Positions 1-9,737 of a stretch of 64,000 nucleotides of DNA are shown here, piece by piece. The DNA lies in contig JAUNAC010000001.1 in assembly GCA_030527825.1 (NCBI GenBank), forward strand, positions 620,001 through 684,000. The letters run 5' to 3'. The position numbers and the translations under genes are program-made. The notes under the pieces are model-generated. The model did not search any database. It saw only the letters and a list, made by a program, of their open reading frames with translations, and was not told the origin of the DNA. The stretch comes from Lautropia sp. (GTDB lineage Bacteria > Pseudomonadota > Gammaproteobacteria > Burkholderiales > Burkholderiaceae_E). Within the stretch, counting starts at the first letter, position 1, and every line of letters begins with the position of its first letter.

Positions 1-972
1 CTGGCATTGCTTAATGGCACGCAGGTATCCACTGCTTATGGTTTACGCGGATTGTTCGAGGCTGAAGATATTTTGGCGGCGGCACTGGTATGCGGCAGTC
101 TGAGTGTAGAAGCGATGCTGGGTTCCAGAACGCCGTTTGATGCCCGAATTCATGCAGCGCGGGGACAACAAGGCCAGATTGATGTGGCGGCTGCCTATCG
201 ACATCTGCTGACGGATGTTTCGGAGGTGGCGCAGTCTCACCTGGATTGTGGCAAGGTTCAGGATCCGTATTCTCTGCGTTGTCAGCCACAGGTCATGGGT
301 GCGTGTCTGACCCAGTTGCGCCAGTCCGCTGAGGTATTGGTGGTGGAGGCCAATGCAGTGTCAGACAATCCGCTGGTTTTTGCGGAGCAGGGTGAGGTGC
401 TGTCCGGTGGGAACTTCCACGCAGAGCCGGTTGCTTTGGCCAATGACAATATCGCACTGGCCATTGCGGAAATGGGTGCGTTGTCGGAGCGGCGAATTTC
501 CCTGATGATGGACAAGCACATGTCCCAATTACCCCCATTCCTGGTCGACAACGGTGGAGTCAATTCCGGATTCATGATTGCACAGGTGACGGCTGCTGCG
601 CTGGCCAGTGACAACAAGGCTCTCGCGCATCCCGCCAGTGTAGACAGTATTCCGACGTCCGCCAACCAGGAAGATCATGTGTCCATGGCGCCTAACGCAG
701 GTAAGCGCCTGTGGCCGATGGCAGACAATACGCGAGGGATTCTTGCCATTGAGTGGCTCGGGGCTTGTCAGGGTCTGGATTTCCGCAAGGGGCTGAAATC
801 GTCGCCATTGCTGGAAAAAGCGCGAGCCCTGTTACGTAGTAAAGTTCCTTACTATCAGGAAGATCGCTTTTTTGCGCCTGATATCGCAGTCGCCAGTGAC
901 CTGCTGGTGCAAGGCGTTCTCAGTGAATTGATACCAGATGATTTGTTGCCCAGCAGCGATCAGCGTGTGTGA
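1..972 (+). CDS. hutH: Histidine ammonia-lyase, C-terminal part (cut by window start)
   Basis: Histidine ammonia-lyase deaminates L-histidine to urocanate, the first step of histidine use. The reading frame is open from base 1 and ends at a TGA at 970-972, giving about 323 residues. It opens with the family motif [14 protein letters not shown], which in HutH lies about 50 residues after the Ala-Ser-Gly loop that forms the MIO electrophile, so roughly 190 N-terminal residues including that loop are outside the window. Also visible are the conserved 'SDNPLVF' segment and the C-terminal '[15 protein letters not shown]' region. hutI follows 40 bases downstream in the same direction, consistent with a hut operon. 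Recognition of the family is firm; only the missing 5' part is unseen. Confidence 0.95.
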   Translation: MALLNGTQVSTAYGLRGLFEAEDILAAALVCGSLSVEAMLGSRTPFDARIHAARGQQGQIDVAAAYRHLLTDVSEVAQSHLDCGKVQDPYSLRCQPQVMGACLTQLRQSAEVLVVEANAVSDNPLVFAEQGEVLSGGNFHAEPVALANDNIALAIAEMGALSERRISLMMDKHMSQLPPFLVDNGGVNSGFMIAQVTAAALASDNKALAHPASVDSIPTSANQEDHVSMAPNAGKRLWPMADNTRGILAIEWLGACQGLDFRKGLKSSPLLEKARALLRSKVPYYQEDRFFAPDIAVASDLLVQGVLSELIPDDLLPSSDQRV

Positions 973-1012
973 TGGCGGTGTTCGGAAAATCGTTACATGA
1001 GGGATTGAGGCA

Positions 1013-2236
1013 ATGAAACGCACGGTCTGGCAGAACTGTCACGTAGCCACAATGCGGGATGGACACTGGAATGCGTTGCTGGATGCGGCGATTATTACGG
1101 ACCAAGGACGCATCAGTTGGGTGGGGCCGCGTCGTGAGTTGACCCTTCCACATGGGGATGGGGTCGATGATGTGGATCTGGAGGGGGCATGGGTCACGCC
1201 CGGCTTGATCGACTGCCATACTCATACCGTATTTGGCGGAAACCGCAGCGGCGAGTTCGAACAACGCCTGGAAGGGGTCAGTTATGCGGATATCGCTGCG
1301 GCAGGCGGCGGGATCGCAGGAACGGTACGCCAAACGCGCGAGGCCCATGCCGACGAGCTGCTGACGTCAGCCAGCCGCCGGCTGCGACACTTGCTGTCGG
1401 AAGGGGTCACGGTCGTGGAGATTAAGTCCGGCTATGGGCTTGATCTGGTGACCGAACGACGGATGCTGCAGGTCGCTCGACGTCTGGGTGAACGCCTGCC
1501 GGTGACAGTGCGTACGACGTGCCTGGCTGCGCATGCGATTGCGCCGGAATATGCGGGACGGCCCCAGGATTATGTCGACCATATTTGTGAGGTCATGTTA
1601 CCAGCGCTGATTTCGGAAGGGCTGGTGGACGCGGTGGACGGCTTCTGCGAAGTGGTGGCGCTGTCAGTGACGCAGTGTGAGCAGGTGCTGAAACGCGCTC
1701 AGGAGCTTGGTGTGGCCGTCAAGCTGCATACAGAACAATTGACCAGCTCGGGCGGGGCCGGGATGGCGGCCCGCCTGGGGGCGCTGTCGGTTGATCACCT
1801 GGAATATCTGCAGGAAGCGGATATTGTGACCATGGCCCAGCATGGAACGGTGGCAGTGCTGCTGCCAGGCGCATACCACATGCTGCGCGAAAAACAGTCG
1901 CCACCCGTATCCATGTTGCGAAAACATGGGGTGCCGATGGCGTTGGCGTCGGATCTGAACCCAGGTACATCGCCAGCGCTGTCTCTGCGGCTGATGATGA
2001 ATTTTGGCTGTGTATTGTTTGGTATGACGCCTGAAGAGGCGGTGGCAGGCGTGACCTTGCATGCTGCACAGGCGTTGGGCATGCAGTCAACGCATGGTTC
2101 CATTGAAACAGGAAAAGTCGCGGATTTTGTAGCTTGGCAGATAGATCGACCCGTGGATCTGGTGTATTGGCTCGGCGGTCAGATTCCACACCTGACGATT
2201 CGTCATGGAATGGTCAGGAGCTTGCCGACTGTCTGA
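1013..2236 (+). CDS. hutI: Imidazolonepropionase
   Basis: Imidazolonepropionase hydrolyses 4-imidazolone-5-propionate to N-formimino-L-glutamate, the third step of histidine degradation. The 407-residue product matches the family's usual length. It shows the amidohydrolase metal motif DCHTH (H69, H71), the 'KSGYGLD' segment near 138-144, further candidate ligands in 'KLHTEQ' (H239) and 'VDHLEY' (H262), and the catalytic-type Asp of 'LASDLNPG' (D314). The ATG at 1013 is preceded by a purine-rich stretch (gagggattgagg) that fits a ribosome binding site. It lies between hutH and hutG on the same strand. The urocanase gene hutU is not between them and is presumably upstream of the window. Confidence 0.96.
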   Translation: MKRTVWQNCHVATMRDGHWNALLDAAIITDQGRISWVGPRRELTLPHGDGVDDVDLEGAWVTPGLIDCHTHTVFGGNRSGEFEQRLEGVSYADIAAAGGGIAGTVRQTREAHADELLTSASRRLRHLLSEGVTVVEIKSGYGLDLVTERRMLQVARRLGERLPVTVRTTCLAAHAIAPEYAGRPQDYVDHICEVMLPALISEGLVDAVDGFCEVVALSVTQCEQVLKRAQELGVAVKLHTEQLTSSGGAGMAARLGALSVDHLEYLQEADIVTMAQHGTVAVLLPGAYHMLREKQSPPVSMLRKHGVPMALASDLNPGTSPALSLRLMMNFGCVLFGMTPEEAVAGVTLHAAQALGMQSTHGSIETGKVADFVAWQIDRPVDLVYWLGGQIPHLTIRHGMVRSLPTV

Positions 2237-2295
2237 AGGGACAGAGTGGTTTGGTCATGCAGGTTTTACGGAGAACCGGTGGGTGGTGAGTGGTC

Positions 2296-3327
2296 ATGGA
2301 AGATCGGACGAAAACAGGTTGCAGACATGGCGCGCAGTCTCATTGGGCGATGACAGGCCAGGATGTATGGCAGGGTCGTAACGATGTGGGTGAGGCGGGT
2401 GATACCCGGCGCGTGTTCGATATCGTGCAGCGCTGGGCCGACTCGCCGGACGCAGAGTCGGTAAGACACGCTACCGTTTATGCGGGTGACCCGGTTTTGC
2501 TGGGGTTTGCCTGTGATGCCGGCGTGCGCCGCAACCAGGGCCGGACTGGCGCAGCAGATGGCCCGGTCGCCATTCGCCGGATGCTGGCGGGCATGGCGCT
2601 GCACGGGTTAACGACGTTGCATGATGCGGGTGATATCCGTTGTCTGGACGACGGCCTGGAGCAGGCGCAGGATGTCTTGGCTGCCTCGGTGTGTGCATTG
2701 CTGGCACAGCAGATGCGGCCTTTGGTCATTGGCGGCGGTCACGAGGTGGCCTGGGGAAGCTGGCAGGGATTGCGACGCTATCTGGATCGGCAGGGAGATC
2801 GTGATACGGTGCTGATTCTCAATCTTGATGCACATTTCGATTTGCGAACATCAAGACCCGCATCCTCCGGGACTCCTTTTGACCAGATGGCGGTCTGTTC
2901 ACAACAGAATGGTTTGCCGTTTTGCTATGGCGTTCTCGGCATTAGCCGACTGGGTAATACGGCCGGTCTATTTGCCCGGGCGCATGAACTGGGGGTGCGC
3001 TGGCGTGAGGACGAACAGATGCAGGAACGCCACCTGTCAGGCATTCAGGCAACAGTAGCGGAGTGGCTGGAACAGGCAGCCCATGTTTATCTGTCCATTG
3101 ATCTGGATACGTTGCCAGGATCCGTCATGCCGGCGGTCTCGGCACCTGCACCCTATGGTGTACCGATGAGCGTGCTGGAAACCGTGATCATGCAGGTGGC
3201 AAGCAGTGGCAAGCTGCGGCTGGTGGATATGGCCGAGTTCAATCCCACCTATGATCAGGATCAGCGGGGAGCCCGCACTGCTGCGCGCCTGATTTACCAG
3301 GCCCTGCGGGCCTGGTTGACGGTCTGA
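2296..3327 (+). CDS. hutG: Formimidoylglutamase (arginase-type)
   Basis: HutG of the ureohydrolase/arginase family splits N-formimino-glutamate into glutamate and formamide, ending the four-step hut route. The binuclear manganese motifs are all present: GGGHE near residue 146, NLDAHFD near 176 and SIDLDTLPG near 257. The family's N-terminal 'VWQGRNDVG' is also visible. Start choice is uncertain. An in-frame GTG lies at 2290, ATG at 2296 follows ggtgag, and an ATG at 2350 would begin just before the conserved 'GQDVWQGR'. The last of these is closest to the usual family N-terminus but lacks a clear ribosome binding site. Choosing HutG over arginase or agmatinase rests on the hutH-hutI context. 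Confidence 0.93.
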   Translation: MEDRTKTGCRHGAQSHWAMTGQDVWQGRNDVGEAGDTRRVFDIVQRWADSPDAESVRHATVYAGDPVLLGFACDAGVRRNQGRTGAADGPVAIRRMLAGMALHGLTTLHDAGDIRCLDDGLEQAQDVLAASVCALLAQQMRPLVIGGGHEVAWGSWQGLRRYLDRQGDRDTVLILNLDAHFDLRTSRPASSGTPFDQMAVCSQQNGLPFCYGVLGISRLGNTAGLFARAHELGVRWREDEQMQERHLSGIQATVAEWLEQAAHVYLSIDLDTLPGSVMPAVSAPAPYGVPMSVLETVIMQVASSGKLRLVDMAEFNPTYDQDQRGARTAARLIYQALRAWLTV

Positions 3328-3359
3328 TCGCGGTGTCTGGACAGCCAGCACGAGTGTGC

Positions 3360-3833
3360 TCAGGCCGCCGGGCGTTCTCCCTCTGGTTGCCGTACGACGA
3401 GGAGGTCGATTTTCGCATTACTGATTAACTGGCGGGTGGCACTGCCCAGTAGCAGGGCACTCAGGCCGGCGCGGCCATGCGAGGCCACCACGATCAGATC
3501 AGCTTTCTTTTCCTGGGCGATCTTGATGATGCCATCGGCAGGCTCGTCCGCGACCTCGAAGCCAGTTTCGCATGTCAGCCCTTTTTGGCGAACCCGGGTG
3601 CAGCTCTGCTCCAGGATTTCCTGGCTGCTGGCGCGAACCTTTTCGTCGTGTTCGCTGGCTGTCAGATAATTGTTGGGTACCAGGTCGCCAGCATAGAGCG
3701 GTGGCGTGTAGGGAGCACCAACGGTGCCGATGATCAAGGCGGCGTTGAGTGCACTGGCCAGGTTGATACCGGTGTCAACAGCGCGCTCGGATAGGGAAGA
3801 GCCGTCTGTGGCGACGAGAATTCGGGTATACAT
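3360..3833 (-). CDS. Universal stress protein, UspA family
   Basis: This is a 157-residue single-domain cytoplasmic USP of typical length. The N-terminal 'ILVATDGSSLSERAV' carries the first-strand Asp. The C-terminal 'SHGRAGLSALLLGSATRQLI' fits the ATP-binding signature G-2x-G-9x-G-(S/T), placing it in the nucleotide-binding branch. The ATG at 3833 is preceded on the minus strand by aaggaga at good spacing. It converges with hutG, whose stop is 32 bases away, and is probably a single-gene unit. The stress-related role is family knowledge; the inducing condition cannot be read from the sequence. Confidence 0.93.
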   Translation of the reverse strand: MYTRILVATDGSSLSERAVDTGINLASALNAALIIGTVGAPYTPPLYAGDLVPNNYLTASEHDEKVRASSQEILEQSCTRVRQKGLTCETGFEVADEPADGIIKIAQEKKADLIVVASHGRAGLSALLLGSATRQLISNAKIDLLVVRQPEGERPAA

Positions 3834-4034
3834 GATGGGGTCTCCTTGGAGAACAGGGTTATGTCAGAGCCATTATTCACCCGATGAATTGATGAATACG
3901 CCACTTACAGGATAGATCAGATCGGCGCGCAAGGGGGAGCGAATCCGGTTGGGAGGCTGGTTGTTGTTTTTTGTTAAATCAAACGAAGCCCGGGGCTGAT
4001 ACATCTGTTGTCAGATGGATTTGGTGGCGTGGTT

Positions 4035-5858
4035 TTAAGTGTCTGGTGTTGGCGGTTGAACCAGGCTGGGTGGCCGGAAGCAGGTGTTATGTTGCAGGCG
4101 CAGTTGCAGTTCGCCGGGGCTGAGCGGCGGACAAAAGAGGTTGCCCTGCAGGGTACAGTCAAGCTGGGTCTGCTGCAGGCAGGAAAATTCTTCTGGTCGT
4201 TCGATGCCTTCGGCCACCACATCCAGTTTCAGGCCATGTGCCAAGGCTAGAATGGCATTGACAATGGCTCTGGAGACGGCCTGGTTCGGCAGTCCCTGTA
4301 TGAAGCTGCGGTCGATTTTGATCTCATCAAATGGCAGGGTGTGCAGGTAGGTCAGGGAAGAGTAGCCGGTGCCGAAATCGTCCAACGAAAGGGACAGCCC
4401 CAGTTGTTTGAGCTGCCGGATGAGCAGATTGGCATTTTCGCCGTTTTCGATGAGGAGGGTTTCGGTGAGTTCGAGGGTGAGTAGCTCGGGTGGCAGCCGA
4501 CTGTCCTGCAGGGCTTGCCGAACGATGTCAACCAGATTGCCGCGCTGGGTCTGGGCCGCTGACACGTTGACCGCTATTTTTAAAGGGGGCAGTCCCGCAT
4601 CCAGCCATTCCCGAGCTTGACGGCAGGCCCGGTTCAGGGCCCAGGCGCCGATGTCGGCAATCAGACCACTGCGTTCGGCGATGGGAACGAAATGTTCGGG
4701 CAGGATCAGACCAAGCTCGCGGTGATACCACCTGATCAGCGCTTCGACACCGGTGATGCACAGTGTCCGGCTGCATACTTTGGGCTGGTAGCGGAGTTGC
4801 AGTTCTTTGTGGCGAATGGCATGCCGCAGGTGGTTTTCCAGGGTCAGCGCATTGATGGGGGGACGCTTCCGCGTGGGGTCGAAATACTCGATCCGGTGGC
4901 CACCACGGCGTTTGGCCAGCGCCATGGCCTGTTCGGTGTAGCGGGTGAGCTGGTTGTAGTCGGTGGCATGCTCAGGAAAGACGGCCATACCGATACTGGC
5001 AGAAATGAACAGCTCGCGCCCGTCGATGTGCAGGGGCAGGGCCAGCATCTGTTGCAGGTCCTCCACACAGCGGGTGTGGGCGGGATCACCGGGACGGCCT
5101 GGTAACAGGGCCATGAAGCGGTCTGCGCCGGTTCTGGCCAGCCAGGGGCTTGCGGTGCGGATGCGGCGGCGACGTTCCGGGCCGGTGTGGCGACTGACCA
5201 GATTGTCCAGGCGCTGGCTGATGGCCTTCAGGAAGGCATCGCCGGTGCAGTGGCCAAGGCCATCGTTGAGCTGCCGGAAGCGATCCAGATCCAGCAGCAT
5301 CAGGGTATAAGGTGGGGCATTGGGCTGCAGAATGGTTTCCAGTCTGCGCATGAAGCCGGTGTGGTTGGTCAGGCCCGTCAGGAGATCCTGACGCAGCAGC
5401 CGGTCATGATAGATCTTGAGGCCCAGGCACTGGCGCAGCTTGAGCAGCAGGGCGGCTTCGTCCAGCGGTTGTTGCAGTACATCCGTGAGATTCAGGGAGA
5501 GGGCGATCCGCCACAGGGGGGCTGGGTCGTGTCGGGTGAGCAGGATGATGGGCAGGCGCCGCCAGGCACTGTCTTTCAGGTGACCGCTCAGCCATGCCAG
5601 TCGGGCATTGTCGGTGCTGTCCAGGTGGATGAGCAACAATGCAAGTGAGTGCCCGCTTTCAACAATTGTCTCGACATCATCGGGTGATTCCGCGATGCAC
5701 AGGTTCCCCAGCCGTTGTGTATCGAGCAGGTGGGCGAGCATCTGGCGGGTGGCCACATCGGTATCGAAAAGGAGAACCGTATTCTGTTTCTGGATCAGGG
5801 CATCTTCTTTGCGCTGCGAAGCGTTGCCGCTGATGCTGATATGGACCTCGGGATTCAC
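4035..5858 (-). CDS. Degenerate REC and GGDEF domains with an intact EAL domain; probable c-di-GMP phosphodiesterase
   Basis: The 607-residue product has three regions. Residues 26-145 look like a response-regulator receiver fold, but the phosphoacceptor position reads 'LLLIHLD' and the usual Lys-Pro is Gln-Pro (130-131). Residues 150-326 form a GGDEF domain whose signature is GADRF (244-248), so cyclase activity is unlikely. Residues 335-590 form an EAL domain with its catalytic set visible: EAL 372-374, N431, 'ELTET' at 463-467, DD at 493-494, K514, E550 and Q571. The prediction is a cyclic-di-GMP phosphodiesterase, possibly with GTP sensing by the dead GGDEF domain. The longest frame begins at a GTG (5858) without a clear ribosome binding site, so the N-terminus is uncertain. 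Confidence 0.92.
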   Translation of the reverse strand: MNPEVHISISGNASQRKEDALIQKQNTVLLFDTDVATRQMLAHLLDTQRLGNLCIAESPDDVETIVESGHSLALLLIHLDSTDNARLAWLSGHLKDSAWRRLPIILLTRHDPAPLWRIALSLNLTDVLQQPLDEAALLLKLRQCLGLKIYHDRLLRQDLLTGLTNHTGFMRRLETILQPNAPPYTLMLLDLDRFRQLNDGLGHCTGDAFLKAISQRLDNLVSRHTGPERRRRIRTASPWLARTGADRFMALLPGRPGDPAHTRCVEDLQQMLALPLHIDGRELFISASIGMAVFPEHATDYNQLTRYTEQAMALAKRRGGHRIEYFDPTRKRPPINALTLENHLRHAIRHKELQLRYQPKVCSRTLCITGVEALIRWYHRELGLILPEHFVPIAERSGLIADIGAWALNRACRQAREWLDAGLPPLKIAVNVSAAQTQRGNLVDIVRQALQDSRLPPELLTLELTETLLIENGENANLLIRQLKQLGLSLSLDDFGTGYSSLTYLHTLPFDEIKIDRSFIQGLPNQAVSRAIVNAILALAHGLKLDVVAEGIERPEEFSCLQQTQLDCTLQGNLFCPPLSPGELQLRLQHNTCFRPPSLVQPPTPDT

Positions 5859-5982
5859 CGGTCAAGGACGTAAGAGTGTATGAATTTGTCAGCGAGACAG
5901 GGCAAAGATTACCTCATTTGTGAAGAATATTTTCTGACCCCCCCGAAATACCAGGGGTTTGTGAGATAAGGCGCCGGGTCTG

Positions 5983-6009
5983 CGCCTGCTGTAGTGTTGA
6001 CAGCAGGCG
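5983..6009. terminator. Perfect 10-bp hairpin downstream of the GntR gene
   Basis: CGCCTGCTGT at 5983-5992 and ACAGCAGGCG at 6000-6009 pair perfectly around a 7-base loop. It lies between the 3' end of the GntR-type gene (stop at 6046, minus strand) and the start of the EAL gene, also minus. No T-run follows on either strand, so it may be a 3' protective structure, not a classical intrinsic terminator. Confidence 0.4.
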
Positions 6010-6045
6010 ATTGGGTGAGCAGGTGTGGTGGGTGCAAAGACGCGT

Positions 6046-6867
6046 TCAGGCGTTCAGCGCGACGGTATCGGGCTGGTGCAGATGGGTGGGGCGGGCCGAA
6101 GAGGATGGTACTCGGGCGGTGGGTGTGGTGTGAGTGCTTGCTTCGTGCTGAGTTGGGGTGGAGTCTGAGGGATCAGGTACTTGTGGTGCCGGCGCAGGCT
6201 GTTGGGTGTGGCCCTGTTGCAGGGTGCGCCAGGTGCGCTGTCCGGCGATGGCCTGTAGATAAACGATCTGTTCGGTCGCTTCGATGTCGGCGCGGTGGAT
6301 GGCCTTCATCAGGGTGCGATATTCGGCCATGGACTGCCGCAGGCGATTGTCGGGGAGGGGCATCCGTGTGCGGACCAGCTTGAGAAAGCGGTGCAGGTCA
6401 GTCAGGGAACGGGTCAGCCATGGGTTGGCCGCCATGGTCTGCAGGCGTTCATGAATATCGTCTACGGCGCGATAGTAGTCATCTGGCCGGTGGCCGATAA
6501 CGGCGTGTTCGAGGTTGGCCAGCAGCGTGTCCAGGGCATGGAGATCGTCAGGGGTCTGGCGGCGAACGGCCTCGGCGGCGCAGCGGCTTTGCAGCAGACC
6601 CAGAACGGGGAACAGGCTGTCGATATCCTCGGCGGCCAGTTCAATGACAAAGGCCCCCCGGCCGGGCACCAGGCGCACGAGTCCTTCATGAGCCAGTACC
6701 TTGAGCGCTTCGCGCAGTGGGGTACGGGAGGTGCCCAGTCGGGCCGACAGGGCCAGTTCGTCGATGCGCTCGCCGGGAGGCAGGCTGCGATCGTAGATCA
6801 TTCCGCGCAAGCGGTCGGTGACTTCGAGGTGCAGGGACGAGCGGGAGATCTTGTAGGTGGCGTCCAT
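6046..6867 (-). CDS. GntR-family transcriptional regulator (FCD type)
   Basis: The 273-residue product has an N-terminal winged helix ('LHLEVTDRLRGMIYDRSLPPG', then 'LGTSRTPLREALKVLAHEGL' at about 40-60) and an all-helical FCD-type effector domain to about residue 210. This is the FadR-subfamily layout. The last 60 or so residues form a Pro/Thr/Gln/Ser-rich tail not expected of the family. The frame stays open upstream to 7497, but that part is antisense to argS. I place the start at ATG 6867 ('MDATYKIS'), where similarity to GntR proteins begins. It is divergent from argS with about 200 bases between them. The ligand and targets are not evident. Confidence 0.88.
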   Translation of the reverse strand: MDATYKISRSSLHLEVTDRLRGMIYDRSLPPGERIDELALSARLGTSRTPLREALKVLAHEGLVRLVPGRGAFVIELAAEDIDSLFPVLGLLQSRCAAEAVRRQTPDDLHALDTLLANLEHAVIGHRPDDYYRAVDDIHERLQTMAANPWLTRSLTDLHRFLKLVRTRMPLPDNRLRQSMAEYRTLMKAIHRADIEATEQIVYLQAIAGQRTWRTLQQGHTQQPAPAPQVPDPSDSTPTQHEASTHTTPTARVPSSSARPTHLHQPDTVALNA

Positions 6868-7068
6868 GATGATTGATGGCTGGAAATGGGCTGGGCTGAA
6901 AGTTTGCGGCGGTATTGTAGCGAGCCGGGAATGCAATATGCAGTACGCAGTGGCAGATCGGGGTTGGCAGCCGTGGCGGTGAGCGCAAGGGGCCGGTTGT
7001 CGGCTGGTGGCGTCAGCGTCTGCGCACATGACGCGCCCAAAATGGCTGGCAGGCTCTAGAATCCGGGG

Positions 7069-8772
7069 ATGCTTCCAAGACAAATGAACGAATTGCACCA
7101 GATTCTGGTGCAGACCATGCGGGCGATCGGCGTGGATGAGGTGGTGCTGGCCACGGTGAAACCATCGCTGGAGAGGCCCCGACAGCCAGATCTCGGGGAT
7201 CTGGCGACGAATCTGGCCATGCAGCTGGCGCGGCCGCTGAAAAAGGCGCCGCGGGCTGTGGCCGAACAGCTGGTGGCGGCGTTGATGGTGCAGTCCGGGG
7301 TGGCGTCCCTGGTGGCACGGGCGGAGATCGCCGGGCCCGGATTTATCAACCTGTGGCTGACCGATGCGGCCCGCCAGCAGGTGGTGCACGAGGTGTTGTC
7401 CCAGGGTGAGGGCTTTGGGCAGCAGCCGGCCAATGGTCAGCAGGTGATGCTGGAATTCGTGTCGGCCAATCCTACTGGCCCGCTGCATGTCGGCCATGGG
7501 CGGCAGGCGGCGCTGGGCGATGTGCTGGGGCGGCTATTGGCTTCGCAGGGCTGGCAGGTGCATCGTGAGTTCTATTACAACGATGCCGGCGCCCAGATCC
7601 AGAACCTGGCGCTGTCGGTGCAGGCCCGTGGGCGAGGGATCGGGCCAGAGGATGCCAGATTCCCGGCGGATGGCTATCGCGGCGATTACATTGCGGAAAT
7701 TGCCCGGGCGTTCATGGCCAATGAGCCGGTTCAGGTCGATGGGCAGGTTGTGGCCCAGGGCAATGGCGATCTGGATGATCTGGACGCCATCCGCCATTTT
7801 GCGGTGGCTTGCCTGCGCCGGGAGCAGGATCTGGATCTCGCGGCATTTGGTGTGTCGTTTGATTGCTATTTTCTGGAGTCTTCACTCTACACAGATGGCC
7901 GGGTGGATGAAACGGTAGCGCGCCTGGTGGCGGAAGGACACACGTTCGAGCAGGATGGTGCCCTCTGGCTGCGCACGACCGATTATGGGGATGACAAGGA
8001 CCGCGTGATGCGCAAGTCAGGCGGGGGATATACCTATTTTGTGCCGGATGTGGCCTATCACTGGGTGAAGTGGCAGCGTGGATTTGTGAATGCCATCAAT
8101 ATTCAGGGCTCCGATCACCATGGTACGGTGGCGCGGGTGCGCGCCGGATTGCAGGCACTGGATGTAGATATTCCGACAGGTTATCCGGCCTATGTGCTGC
8201 ACAAGATGGTGCGGGTGATGCGGCATGGGGAAGAAGTCAAGATTTCCAAGCGGGCGGGCAGTTATGTGACGCTGCGGGATCTGCTGGACTGGTCGGGAGA
8301 TGGCGATCCTGTCCGGGGGCGTGATGCGGTGCGCTTTTTCCTGATATCGCGCAAGAGCGATACCGAATTCACGTTTGATGTGGATCTGGCTCTTTCACGC
8401 TCGGATGAAAATCCGGTCTATTACGTGCAGTATGCCCATGCGCGGATCTGCTCGATTCTGGCGCAGGGCGGTGCCGAAATGGATACCGCCGCCATTGCAA
8501 GGCTGACTGCGCCGACCGAATACGCCCTGATGGCGCGGATGGCAGCCTTTCCGGGGGTTTTGACCGAGGCCGCCCAGGAGCTGGCGCCGCACCAGCTGGC
8601 CTATTATCTGAAGGATCTGGCGGCTGATTTTCATGCGTTCTATAACGCGGAACGGGTGCTGGTCGAGGATGATGGACTGCGCTCGGCCAGGCTGGCACTG
8701 CTGGCGGCCGTGCGCACGGTGCTGCGCAATGGTATGGCGCTGATTGGTGTGTCGGCACCGGAGCGGCTATGA
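7069..8772 (+). CDS. argS: Arginyl-tRNA synthetase
   Basis: This class I aminoacyl-tRNA synthetase charges tRNA-Arg. Its 567 residues are normal for ArgS. Visible are the N-terminal tRNA D-loop-recognition domain, the class I signature HVGH (140-143) in '[20 protein letters not shown]', the degenerate KMSKS equivalent in '[18 protein letters not shown]', and the C-terminal anticodon-binding helical domain. The ATG at 7069 is supported because Burkholderiales ArgS usually begins ML-x-x-Q; ATG at 7084 is an alternative. The stop overlaps the next start (ATGA at 8769), so argS and the SPOR gene are translationally coupled. Confidence 0.97.
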   Translation: MLPRQMNELHQILVQTMRAIGVDEVVLATVKPSLERPRQPDLGDLATNLAMQLARPLKKAPRAVAEQLVAALMVQSGVASLVARAEIAGPGFINLWLTDAARQQVVHEVLSQGEGFGQQPANGQQVMLEFVSANPTGPLHVGHGRQAALGDVLGRLLASQGWQVHREFYYNDAGAQIQNLALSVQARGRGIGPEDARFPADGYRGDYIAEIARAFMANEPVQVDGQVVAQGNGDLDDLDAIRHFAVACLRREQDLDLAAFGVSFDCYFLESSLYTDGRVDETVARLVAEGHTFEQDGALWLRTTDYGDDKDRVMRKSGGGYTYFVPDVAYHWVKWQRGFVNAINIQGSDHHGTVARVRAGLQALDVDIPTGYPAYVLHKMVRVMRHGEEVKISKRAGSYVTLRDLLDWSGDGDPVRGRDAVRFFLISRKSDTEFTFDVDLALSRSDENPVYYVQYAHARICSILAQGGAEMDTAAIARLTAPTEYALMARMAAFPGVLTEAAQELAPHQLAYYLKDLAADFHAFYNAERVLVEDDGLRSARLALLAAVRTVLRNGMALIGVSAPERL

Positions 8773-9503
8773 GCAACGATCAGGTGAGGTACGGTGATCC
8801 GATGCGCGAGGAGATTTCAATGGAGCGGGTAAGGCTGCCACAGGGCGCAGCGATGTTCGGAGAGGCGCCGGCATGCAGCCTGGGGTTGATCGGGCAGAGA
8901 AGGCGGCAGCAGGGTGGTACGCTATTGGGCCTGGTGCTGGGTCTGCTGATCGGTACCGGCGCTGCTGCGGGCGTGGCCTGGTACATCTACCGTTCGCCGC
9001 TGCCATTCATCACCCCGGTGGTGCAGGACGGTAATCCGATGGGTCTGAAACCGGCACCTGCGGTACCAGAGCCACGGGCGGTCGGCGCGCAGCCCGGTGC
9101 TCAGCTGCCTGACCCGAATCAGGGGGCATCGCGCCAGCAGGTTATGCCGCAGCCAGACCCACGTACCACCACGGTGCAGTCGCAGAGCGTCTCGACGGTA
9201 GATGTGACCCAGGATGGGGATGCGCAGAATCCGCAGCTGGCGGAGCAGCCCGCCCAGCCGGCGATGGTGGGAGGTGGCTATCTGTTGCAGGCGGGTTCCT
9301 TCCGGCGCATGGCCGATGCCGAACGCCTGAAGGGCAATCTGGCCTTGCGAGGTCTGGAAGCACGGGTGGAATCGGGGAACGTGAACGGTCAGACCGTGTA
9401 CCGGGTGCGGATTGGCCCTTACCCTTCGCTGCAGGATACCGATCAGGTACGGGCCGACCTGGCGGATGAAGGCATTGAGGCGGCGGTGGTTCGCGGCCGT
9501 TGA
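8769..9503 (+). CDS. SPOR-domain, single-pass membrane protein (FtsN-like)
   Basis: The 244-residue product has a cytoplasmic N-terminus of about 47 residues, one transmembrane helix at about 49-70 ('[20 protein letters not shown]'), a Pro/Gln-rich periplasmic linker, and a C-terminal SPOR domain from about residue 170 ('[19 protein letters not shown] ... [10 protein letters not shown]'). SPOR domains bind denuded peptidoglycan at the septum, so a divisome-associated role similar to FtsN is likely. This is inference from architecture and from its place after argS, a position recalled from other Burkholderiales. The start codon overlaps the argS stop. dsbA lies 234 bases downstream on the same strand. 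Confidence 0.9.
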   Translation: MSNDQVRYGDPMREEISMERVRLPQGAAMFGEAPACSLGLIGQRRRQQGGTLLGLVLGLLIGTGAAAGVAWYIYRSPLPFITPVVQDGNPMGLKPAPAVPEPRAVGAQPGAQLPDPNQGASRQQVMPQPDPRTTTVQSQSVSTVDVTQDGDAQNPQLAEQPAQPAMVGGGYLLQAGSFRRMADAERLKGNLALRGLEARVESGNVNGQTVYRVRIGPYPSLQDTDQVRADLADEGIEAAVVRGR

Positions 9504-9737
9504 AGGTTACGCCGCGGCGCAGATCTCTGCATGGTGGATGTTCAGGCTGCGGTCGAGGCGACGATGCCCGTCGCGGAGGCGGTGGCGTGTAACGGTTTTC
9601 TCCAGGTGTAAACCGAGACGGCGCTTTCATCGTTCAGATGTCTTTGTCCTTTGCATGCCGGGCGTGTTCGGTGGCCCTGCCCGGCGCCCTGCGGTGCACC
9701 ATGTCGTGCGGGTATTACCTTTTTCAGGATGGGTTTC

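Noticed and set aside
6868-7497. Upstream extension of the GntR reading frame (to a 483-residue protein)
   Set aside because: It is antisense to the argS start and has shadow-like composition; GntR similarity begins at the ATG at 6867.
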